Source: CAWANF01 sp963783355
GTDB lineage: Bacteria > Bacteroidota > Rhodothermia > Balneolales > DATFMH01
NCBI GenBank assembly: GCA_963783355.1
Contig: CAWANF010000009.1
Span: 1-64,000 of the forward strand
Direction of reading: 5' to 3'
Length of the DNA stretch: 64,000 bases
Below the pieces are notes generated by a model. That model had not been told where the DNA came from. It saw nothing but the letters and a program-made list of their open reading frames with translations, and did no database searches. The translations under genes and the position numbers were made by a program. Of this stretch, positions 57,610 to 64,000 are shown in pieces; the first letter of the stretch is position 1, and every line of letters starts with the position of its first letter.

Positions 57610-57680
57610 CATGCTTCGACTCCGCTCAGCATGACATTTTTTTCTCACTACTCAATACTCACTACTCAATACTCAATACA
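57610..57680. repeat. CATGCTTCGACTC...GCATG element followed by ACTCAATACTCACT tract
   Basis: 57610-57634 (CATGCTTCGACTCCGCTCAG followed by CATGA) has inverted ends CATGCT and AGCATG and matches, from memory, a short sequence scattered in many bacterial intergenic regions. Directly after it, 57643-57680 is a tract of repeated ACTACTCAAT and ACTCACTACT units like the one at 26,051. Both lie upstream of recF, between it and the RRM gene. Confidence 0.6.
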
Positions 57681-57710
57681 AAAAAGGCTCGATGCCGGAA
57701 AACACGAGCC
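57680..57710 (-). terminator. Terminator after the RRM gene
   Basis: On the minus strand GGCTCG, a loop, CGAGCC and six T form a standard terminator 39 bases after the stop of the RNA-binding protein gene. Confidence 0.82.
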
Positions 57711-57748
57711 CTGAATCAATAAACTTTGAATACAATCTCCCGGAATAT

Positions 57749-58006
57749 TCAATCTTCCTCTGTTGAACGTGGTTTAGCTTCATTCACGACAAGTGTTCTC
57801 TCAAGAAAAACGGTATTATCAAGATTTTCAATAGCCGCTTTAGCGTCTTCTTCTTTGGCCATCTCCACAAATCCAAATCCCCTGGATCTTTTTGTCTTCT
57901 TATCCCGGACAATGAAAGCTCGTTCTACTGTTCCAAAATTTTCAAACAAGTCTTTCAGATCCTGATTACGCGTTTTCCATGCTAAATTTCCAACATATAT
58001 ATTCAT
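57749..58006 (-). CDS. Small RRM RNA-binding protein
   Basis: 85 residues forming one RRM. RNP2 is NIYVGNLAW at the start and RNP1 is RSRGFGFVEM at about residues 40-49, with FVEMAKEEDAKAAIENLDNT after it. Such short glycine-poor RRM proteins are common and often cold-induced in Bacteroidota and cyanobacteria. It is expressed alone, with its own terminator. Confidence 0.9.
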   Translation of the reverse strand: MNIYVGNLAWKTRNQDLKDLFENFGTVERAFIVRDKKTKRSRGFGFVEMAKEEDAKAAIENLDNTVFLERTLVVNEAKPRSTEED

Positions 58007-58165
58007 AATCTAACAGACTTTATCAGCATTATTGTGAAAGTTCTTATCCCGTTTAATGCATGATTTTATTATTAAAACCGATACTGCAACGGGTTTGAGT
58101 TGAAATTAAAATACGATTTAATTGGAAAAAACAATATAAATCTGAAGGTTGCAATACAGATACAA

Positions 58166-58199
58166 AAAAAGCCGTCTCACAACAGAAACGGCCTTTTTT
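58166..58199 (-). terminator. Terminator after enolase
   Basis: GCCGT (58171-58175) pairs with ACGGC (58188-58192), with an A-run on one side and T-run on the other, so it works in both directions. It lies 17 bases after the enolase stop. Confidence 0.82.
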
Positions 58200-58215
58200 A
58201 AAAAGTAAATCCGGA

Positions 58216-59502
58216 TTATAAACCGAATACATCACGACCGAGGAAGATGGCACTTTCGCCTAATTCTTCTTCGATACGAATCAATTGATTGTATTTGGCA
58301 ATACGGTCGGTACGACTCATAGAACCGGTTTTTATTTGTCCGGCATTCGTAGCCACGGCCAAATCGGCAATCGTAGTATCTTCTGTTTCGCCGGAGCGGT
58401 GGGAAATCACAGAAGTGTATCCATTTTTATGAGCCATTTCGATAGCATCCAGTGTTTCGGTTAGCGTACCAATCTGGTTCACTTTAATCAGGATAGAATT
58501 GGCGATACCCCGTTCGATACCTTCGGCCAGACGATCGGTATTCGTAACAAAGAGGTCATCACCTACTAACTGAACTTTGGTACCGAGAGCATCGGTCATT
58601 TTCTTCCATCCGTCCCAGTCGTCTTCGGCCATACCGTCTTCCAGTGAAATGATAGGATATTTATCAATCCAACCACCCCAGTATTCAATCATGGCTTCTG
58701 CATCTAATTGTTCACCGGTGCTCCATTTTAATTCATAAAGTCCTTTTTCGGCATTATAAAACTCTGAGGTCGCAGGGTCTAATGCAATAAGAACATCTTC
58801 TCCGGGAACAAATCCGGCTTTTTCAATAGCTTCAAGAATAACTTCCAGGGCTTCTTCATTAGATTTCAGGTTCGGGGCGAATCCACCTTCGTCACCGACA
58901 GCCGTGTTATATCCTTTTCCTTTCAATACTTTTTTCAGGTTATGAAATACCTGTGAGCCTATACGAACAGCTTCTGAAAGGCTGTCAGCTCCGGCAGGGA
59001 CAATCATGAATTCCTGAAAATCGACATTGTTATCGGCATGCGAACCGCCATTGATGATGTTCATCATCGGAACCGGCAATAATTTAGCATTGACGCCACC
59101 GACATAACGCCATAAGGGCAGGCGAAGGCTGTTGGAAGCAGCACGGGCAACGGCAAGCGATACTCCTAAAATAGCATTGGCACCGAGATTGCCTTTATTC
59201 GTAGTGCCGTCCAGTTCGATGAGATAATTATCAATTTCAACCTGGTTATAAACATCCATACCAACCAGTTGATCGGCAATAGTTTCATTTACGTTGCTGA
59301 CGGCTTTCAGCACCCCTTTCCCGAGGTAATAATCTTTATCATCATCACGCAGTTCAACTGCTTCATGTTCTCCGGTTGACGCTCCCGATGGAACAGCGGC
59401 TCTGCCGACGGTTTCATCATCGAGAATCACATCAACCTCAACCGTGGGATTACCACGGGAATCTAAAATTTGTCTTCCGACAATATCTTCAATAATGGCC
59501 AT
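58216..59502 (-). CDS. eno: Enolase
   Basis: 428 residues, intact. IEDIVGRQILDSRGNPTVEV, AVPSGASTGEHEAVELRDDD and the metal/active-site segments PIISLEDGMAEDDWDGWKK, VGDDLFVTN, ILIKVNQIGTLTETLDAI and SHRSGETEDTTIADLAVATN are all present. It converts 2-phosphoglycerate to phosphoenolpyruvate in glycolysis. Confidence 0.97.
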   Translation of the reverse strand: MAIIEDIVGRQILDSRGNPTVEVDVILDDETVGRAAVPSGASTGEHEAVELRDDDKDYYLGKGVLKAVSNVNETIADQLVGMDVYNQVEIDNYLIELDGTTNKGNLGANAILGVSLAVARAASNSLRLPLWRYVGGVNAKLLPVPMMNIINGGSHADNNVDFQEFMIVPAGADSLSEAVRIGSQVFHNLKKVLKGKGYNTAVGDEGGFAPNLKSNEEALEVILEAIEKAGFVPGEDVLIALDPATSEFYNAEKGLYELKWSTGEQLDAEAMIEYWGGWIDKYPIISLEDGMAEDDWDGWKKMTDALGTKVQLVGDDLFVTNTDRLAEGIERGIANSILIKVNQIGTLTETLDAIEMAHKNGYTSVISHRSGETEDTTIADLAVATNAGQIKTGSMSRTDRIAKYNQLIRIEEELGESAIFLGRDVFGL

Positions 59503-59755
59503 TTTCTTAATCTAATTTGATGTTATATAATATTTTTTACATCCCTGATAAGGTACGTTTTATTTCTCTCTCTGAAAAGTAAAATGAATCATGTGAATTT
59601 AGAATTAAGTATAGAGTAGTGAGACCTAAGATTTTGAAAATTTTTCACTGTTTACTGTTCACTGTTTACTGTATCCTAAATTCTGTATTCTGTAATTAGT
59701 TATTTTACCAGCCCGAAATGAATCATCAACATAATGAGAAAGACGCTATAATTTT
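59503..59755. repeat. Gap with CACTGTTTACTGTT simple repeat
   Basis: Bases 59,645-59,673 are built of TCACTGTTTACTGT units (two copies plus part of a third), followed by an imperfect TTCTGTATTCTGT stretch. It is another low-complexity intergenic tract like those at 26,051 and 57,643. No gene is supported here; the divergent promoters of eno and the HAD gene should lie in the remainder. Confidence 0.6.
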
Positions 59756-60436
59756 ATGCCCCAAACCTCAAAAAAACTTTTTTTATTCGATATAGACGGC
59801 ACTTTGATCAATATTCAAAATGGGTTTATGCACCGTCTTCTTGAGAAAATCCTCAAAGAGCAGACGCACCGCGACATCGATTTAAGTAAACATAAGTTTG
59901 CCGGACGCACCGACCGGGATATTTTCTATTCTATTCTCGATCAGGAATTACGGTATTCCGACGATGAGCTGTTCGAGACGGTCAAAGAAGCTTACATCAA
60001 CCGGTTAGATGCCGAATTGACTCCAGGCCACGTCACCGTCATTGATCATGTTGAGAAAGCCATCAGCTATTTGCAGGAACACGAATTACCATTCGGTTTA
60101 TTGACGGGCAATTTTAAGGAATCGGCATTTATAAAATTAAATCGTGGCCGTATCGATCATTATTTTTCGTTCGGTGCTTTTGGCACGCACCATACTGATC
60201 GAAATATGCTTCCGGAAATAGCACTTGAAGAAGCTAAAAGAATATATAATTCGGACTTCAGTCCTGAAGATATGATTATCATCGGGGACACCCCAAAAGA
60301 CATCGCCTGTGCTCATCATTTTGGAGCGGTTTCACTTGCCGTAGCTACAGGATATTATACCACGGCAGAACTTGCTGAATACCGCCCTAAAATCCTGATG
60401 AAAAATCTGTCTGAATTTATACCCATGTTCGGCTGA
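59756..60436 (+). CDS. HAD-superfamily phosphatase
   Basis: 226 residues. LFLFDIDGTLINIQNGF supplies the nucleophile DxD, GLLTGNFKES the second motif, and DMIIIGDTPKDIACAHHFGA the metal-binding third motif. The cap is helical and lies between motifs one and two, like phosphoglycolate phosphatases. The substrate is unknown. Its stop abuts the stop of the next, convergent gene. Confidence 0.82.
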   Translation: MPQTSKKLFLFDIDGTLINIQNGFMHRLLEKILKEQTHRDIDLSKHKFAGRTDRDIFYSILDQELRYSDDELFETVKEAYINRLDAELTPGHVTVIDHVEKAISYLQEHELPFGLLTGNFKESAFIKLNRGRIDHYFSFGAFGTHHTDRNMLPEIALEEAKRIYNSDFSPEDMIIIGDTPKDIACAHHFGAVSLAVATGYYTTAELAEYRPKILMKNLSEFIPMFG

Positions 60437-61264
60437 TTACCACATACCTCCAAAAACGAGGCTGATCATCGGGCTTCCGAAAAATTTCTGCCTCGGGGAA
60501 CCGGGAAGTGTAATCGGGTTACCACTATTATCATATACCAGAGATCCATTATTGCCAAGTTCATATTTCCGGGGCTCAAGAATTTGTATACCCTGCTGGT
60601 AATATTGGAAATAATACCCGAATTCAACACTCGTGATATTCTTCATTTTGCTGCCGAAATCGATACCAATAGCTATTTTACCGCCGGCCCCCCATTTAAA
60701 ATGTCCGTCTTTCCATCCACTGAAAATATCATTAATAGGTTCATATCTGGCATTGGGATTCAAACCGAAGGGATACCCTTCATCCCTGATTTTATTACCA
60801 TTATAATCTTTAAAATATGGATAGATAAAGGCTAACGACGGTCCGCCGCCCCCGGTTAAATAGATGCGAAAATTATCCTGGATTTTATTTGCAAACAGGC
60901 GATGTTTAAAGCCAACCATTAGCGGGAAATCTAAAACCCTGTTAAATTTATTCGGAATAACCTGGCCAAAATACGATTGAAACGTTTGCTCAGCGACATT
61001 TCGTAATCCTGTAATCTGTAAATCTAGTGTCAACTCCGACATGGGAGACAGTACCCTGCGATATTGTCCGCCAAGGCCAAATCCAAAATTATTCAGAACA
61101 ACATTAAAGCCAAGGCCGTTTTTATAGCCGTAACTCACAGGTGTTTTCGCTTTCGATACAGGAGCTACCGGAGGTTCCGCACCGACTTCCTGAGCATATG
61201 CACTTGCTGAAAATGATAAGCTGATTAGAAGTATGATTATTGGATAAATTGATTTACGCAACAT
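60437..61264 (-). CDS. Hypothetical outer-membrane beta-barrel protein
   Basis: 275 residues from the ATG at 61264, chosen because it opens a good signal peptide (SIYPIIILLISLSFSASAYA); an upstream start adds 11 residues. The mature protein alternates short beta strands (GLGFNVVLNNFGFGLGGQYR, LTLDLQITGLRNV, IGIDFGSKMKNITSVEFGYY) and ends MISLVFGGMW, fitting a small porin-like barrel. No family is recognised. Confidence 0.6.
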   Translation of the reverse strand: MLRKSIYPIIILLISLSFSASAYAQEVGAEPPVAPVSKAKTPVSYGYKNGLGFNVVLNNFGFGLGGQYRRVLSPMSELTLDLQITGLRNVAEQTFQSYFGQVIPNKFNRVLDFPLMVGFKHRLFANKIQDNFRIYLTGGGGPSLAFIYPYFKDYNGNKIRDEGYPFGLNPNARYEPINDIFSGWKDGHFKWGAGGKIAIGIDFGSKMKNITSVEFGYYFQYYQQGIQILEPRKYELGNNGSLVYDNSGNPITLPGSPRQKFFGSPMISLVFGGMW

Positions 61265-61512
61265 AATGTTACAAACTTTAGTTAATTGGTCGGGCATGGA
61301 TAGTCTTTATATAAGAAATATCAACATTTTCATGGTGTGATGAACAATAAACTTAGCCCATCTTATAATAAAATTTAAAATTTAAAAAATTTCCACTTGC
61401 CAAAATCGATTTTGACCTTATCTTCTACGTGTCATTCCTCAAACACGAAATGGCGAATACGGCCGATTTTCGGCATTATCGTTATAATAACGCTCAAAAA
61501 CGTTCAAAAGGT

Positions 61513-61902
61513 ATGAATTCAGAACAAAAATTCATTGTTTTTGGTCCGGTAGATACTCTCAAGCGGTTGGGACCTGCCTTGATTGATGATGAAAAACCAA
61601 AATATCAATATTCATATTCTTCAAAAGAATCGACCATAGAGATAAACGTCGCGGTTTTTGAAGAATACCAACGTCAATTAAATTCTAGTACAGCACTCAC
61701 TGTTATCTTTGAATTGTCGGGTAAAAGCCTGAAAATTGAAATGCTGCCCACGGGGGGACGCATGGGATTTCGCGGAAGTGCCATCGACGACGAACGTCCG
61801 CTGAATGAAAAAGTAAGTGACTATATTTTTGATTTCGCAAAAAGATTCGGGCTGACCGTACAAGAGTTAAAAGTGGATACTTCACAGGAAAACGATTCGT
61901 AA
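61513..61902 (+). CDS. Hypothetical protein upstream of prmC
   Basis: I use ATG 61513 (MNSEQKFIVFGPVDTLKRLG); the frame is open to 61429. The 129-residue protein has mixed strands and helices (STIEINVAVFEEYQRQLNSS, TALTVIFELSGKSLKIEMLP) and a Gly/Arg-rich turn (TGGRMGFRGSAIDDERPLNE). No family is recognised. It ends eight bases before prmC and is probably translated with it. Confidence 0.5.
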   Translation: MNSEQKFIVFGPVDTLKRLGPALIDDEKPKYQYSYSSKESTIEINVAVFEEYQRQLNSSTALTVIFELSGKSLKIEMLPTGGRMGFRGSAIDDERPLNEKVSDYIFDFAKRFGLTVQELKVDTSQENDS

Positions 61903-61909
61903 TTCATTT

Positions 61910-62785
61910 ATGCCAGTAACTCCGGATGAATGGAATGTTTTGTCTATGATAAACTGGGGGACCGAATACTTTGAAGAAAAAGGAATTCCTTCCCCGCGTT
62001 TGAGCATCGAATGGATTCTGGCGGAAGTCCTGAGTCTTAAACGCCTTAATCTGTATATACAATTCGAAAGGCCTTTATCAAAAGACGAATTGAAACGGAT
62101 CCGTGAATATGTGAAACGTCGTGCCCGGCATGAACCTCTGCAGTACATCATCGGCTACACTGAATTCATGAATGCGAAAATCAATGTTAATCCTGATGTA
62201 CTGATTCCCCGTCCGGAAACGGAGCAACTGACAGAACTTATTCTGGAAGAAAATCCCGGAAATACCGGATTGAATGTGCTCGATATCGGTACAGGTTCCG
62301 GATGTATTGCTATTGCCCTGAAAATGGAACATCCCGACTGGAATATTTATGGAATTGATATCAGTGAAAAAGCTATTGCCGTGGCCCGGGAAAATGCCCG
62401 GCTAAATGAAGTTGACGTTATTTTTCAAACTGGCGACATTGCAGAACCCGAATTCATTTCTGTCAATAAATATGCTCCGTTCGATATCATCGTTTCGAAC
62501 CCGCCATATATCTTTCCCTATGAAAAAAAGGATCTGGATAAAGAAGTAAAGGATTATGAACCGGAACAAGCCCTGTTTCATGCTGATCCAAAAGTGATTT
62601 ACAATCATATCATTGTCTATTCAGAACAGTTTCTGAAGTCGGAAGGCCTGCTTTACCTGGAATTACATGAAGATTCGGGACAAGAGATCCTTAATCTTAT
62701 AAAGCCAGACATTTGGGACGCTTCCTTTCGTTCCGACTACAGTCAAAAAAATCGCTTTCTAAGGGGGAAATTTTACTCAAAATAG
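61910..62785 (+). CDS. prmC: Release factor glutamine N5-methyltransferase
   Basis: 291 residues. An N-terminal helical domain precedes VLIPRPETEQLTELILEE, the SAM loop LDIGTGSGCIAIALK (124-138), YGIDISEKAIAVARENA and the catalytic NPPY at 197-200. PrmC methylates the GGQ glutamine of release factors. It lies immediately before the replication origin. Confidence 0.92.
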   Translation: MPVTPDEWNVLSMINWGTEYFEEKGIPSPRLSIEWILAEVLSLKRLNLYIQFERPLSKDELKRIREYVKRRARHEPLQYIIGYTEFMNAKINVNPDVLIPRPETEQLTELILEENPGNTGLNVLDIGTGSGCIAIALKMEHPDWNIYGIDISEKAIAVARENARLNEVDVIFQTGDIAEPEFISVNKYAPFDIIVSNPPYIFPYEKKDLDKEVKDYEPEQALFHADPKVIYNHIIVYSEQFLKSEGLLYLELHEDSGQEILNLIKPDIWDASFRSDYSQKNRFLRGKFYSK

Positions 62786-63219
62786 GATAAACATTTGTAG
62801 GATAGAGAGTTAACCTTTACGAGCTAATATTGAGTCAAACTATATTCTCAACATGTGGATAACTTGTGCAAAACTTTTTTACCGGTACCCCTTAGTACTT
62901 TTTTTAGGCATAAATCGTATGTTAAGCCAATGTTATCAAAAAGCAATAGCTTGTAAAAATATCCACATAATTCGTTATATCTTATTGCTATTCAACAAAA
63001 TGCGCTGTTTACAATAATGTGGATAACTTCAAAAGGCCTGTGAAAATTTATTTTGACATCTGCCAAATAAATTATCATTTTCACTCTTCCCGCCATGACT
63101 CAAAAGAACGAGAGATGTGGATAACTTGGGGGATCCATTTGGGGTTATGCAAAACTTGAATAACTATTTTTGAACTTTTTTATAAGATGATATTATAAAG
63201 ATGGCAGGAGGTATTTAAA
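62786..63219. other. Replication origin (oriC) with DnaA boxes
   Basis: This AT-rich gap between prmC and dnaA has three perfect DnaA boxes as TGTGGATAA at 62,854-62,862, 63,018-63,026 and 63,116-63,124, all in one orientation, and a one-mismatch box in the other orientation at 62,959-62,967. T-rich stretches around 62,873-62,905 and 63,170-63,185 could unwind. An origin next to dnaA is usual in this group. The same boxes may also let DnaA repress its own promoter. Confidence 0.85.
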
Positions 63220-64000
63220 TTGAGTATGGATAATGCTGAGATAATTTGGCAAAAATGTCTGGATATCATCAGAGACAACATAAATTATCAGAAGTTCAAA
63301 TCCTGGTTTGAGCCAATCAAACCACTTAAGATTGAAAACAGTACGCTAACGATTCAGGTACCTTCACAATTTTGGTACGAATGGCTGGAAGAACATTATT
63401 ATAATATGCTTCGATCCAGTATTTCAAAGGTTCTGGGTCCGGAAGGGAAGCTTGAATATTCTGTTGTTTTGGAAAAATCGACAACATCAACCGGCGATAA
63501 CCGATCAGTGCGGCTGCCGCAGCAACCGGTACCACCTGTTTCCGAGCAGGAAATCCCGGCTTTTCCATCCTATCAGCCCGGACAAATTCAGAATCCGTTT
63601 ATCATTCCGGGACTTAAGAAGACCAAGATCAATTCAAACCTGAATCAGAATTACGTATTTGAACGTTTTATTGAAGGGGATTGTAATAAGCTGGCCCGTA
63701 ATGCATCGCTGGCTATTTCTGATAATCCCGGCAAAAATTCGTTCAATCCTTTTTTCGTTTATGGCGGTGTAGGTCTGGGAAAGACCCATTTAGCCCAAAG
63801 CATCGGAAATAAGATCAAACAGGATTTCGGGGACGAGAAATCGGTCCTGTATTTTTCTTCGGAAAGTTTTACCAACGAATTCGTTCATGCTATCCGGAAT
63901 AACAGGGCCAGCGAATTCTCGATGTTTTATCGTAACATCGACGTATTAATAGTAGACGATATACAGTTCTTCAGCGGAAAGGAAAAAACTCAGGAGGAGT
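63220..64000 (+). CDS. dnaA: Chromosomal replication initiator DnaA, N-terminal part
   Basis: A perfect AGGAGG at 63206-63211 lies eight bases before TTG 63220, which I prefer over the ATG at 63226. Domain I (IIWQKCLDIIRDNINYQKFK, FKSWFEPIKPLKI) and a proline-rich linker precede the AAA+ domain: NYVFERFIEGDCNKLARNAS, Walker A FVYGGVGLGKTHLAQSIGN and Walker B VLIVDDIQFFSGKEKTQEE. The gene runs off the end of the window after about 260 residues. It binds the boxes just upstream and opens the origin. Confidence 0.95.
   Translation, partial: MSMDNAEIIWQKCLDIIRDNINYQKFKSWFEPIKPLKIENSTLTIQVPSQFWYEWLEEHYYNMLRSSISKVLGPEGKLEYSVVLEKSTTSTGDNRSVRLPQQPVPPVSEQEIPAFPSYQPGQIQNPFIIPGLKKTKINSNLNQNYVFERFIEGDCNKLARNASLAISDNPGKNSFNPFFVYGGVGLGKTHLAQSIGNKIKQDFGDEKSVLYFSSESFTNEFVHAIRNNRASEFSMFYRNIDVLIVDDIQFFSGKEKTQEE

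Noticed and set aside
1..64000. tRNA, rRNA or tmRNA genes
   Set aside because: I looked for cloverleaf T-arms and conserved rRNA segments and saw none, but without a covariance search a single tRNA could be missed.

Overview
This window joins three stretches of unlike DNA. Bases 1 to about 800 are AT-rich and hold a broken fragment of one unrecognised protein. Bases about 800 to 14,940 are very GC-rich and read like a planctomycete: Gfo/Idh/MocA oxidoreductase, a ferredoxin-type aldo/keto reductase, acyl-CoA dehydrogenase with both ETF subunits, lipoproteins and GC-rich palindromic repeats. From about 14,943 to the end the DNA is moderately AT-rich and reads like a member of the Bacteroidota/Balneolota/Rhodothermota group. 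Evidence for that is the style of its DnaA, L13, S2, YbbR and FadL-like proteins, and the intergenic GTGCCTTT repeats. Both junctions fall inside genes and cut them off, so the simplest reading is a chimeric metagenome contig rather than horizontal transfer. I assign taxa by protein style only.

GC-rich part (800-14,940). Nearly every gene is broken by single-base frame changes while its protein sequence continues in another frame, which points to sequencing indels more than to gene decay. Left to right: a glycosyl hydrolase N-terminus, a secreted Met/Gly-rich coiled-coil protein, a FIST-domain lipoprotein, a Gfo/Idh/MocA oxidoreductase, an aldo/keto reductase with a C-terminal 2[4Fe-4S] domain, a small lipoprotein, palindromic repeats, the acyl-CoA dehydrogenase-etfA-etfB group, a TauE/SafE permease, an ISKra4-family insertion sequence with 12-bp ends, and the start of another lipoprotein.

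Bacteroidota-like part. From 14,943 to 18,405 three accessory genes (an SDR with a DUF2867 tail, a small GRAM-like membrane protein and a PD-(D/E)XK nuclease-like protein) lie on one strand, separated by related non-coding elements that resemble integron attC sites. This is the most unusual structure in the window. From 18.8 to 28.5 kb come a KAS III-like synthase, an ATP-dependent oxoprolinase-type enzyme, an NRAMP-like transporter, tandem small membrane proteins, CsaA, a metallo-beta-lactamase-fold protein and a TlpA-like thioredoxin; three of these genes carry one frame break each. From 28.7 to 42.4 kb is mixed housekeeping: a FadL-like porin, ArsC-like protein, NhaA, a PlsC-like acyltransferase, a CYTH protein, a sugar kinase, peptide deformylase, a ZIP transporter, an aldo/keto reductase and a methyltransferase.

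From 42.5 kb to the end is core genome: aconitase, the translation run rplM-rpsI-rpsB-tsf-pyrH-frr with a long hairpin leader before rpsB, smc, ispH, a YbbR-domain protein, a DUF721/DciA-like gene next to recF, an RRM protein, enolase, a HAD phosphatase, prmC, and then a replication origin with three perfect DnaA boxes directly before dnaA, which runs off the window. I saw no CRISPR array, tRNA or rRNA gene, and no clearly undescribed multi-gene system. The attC-like cassette region is the best candidate for something worth following up.
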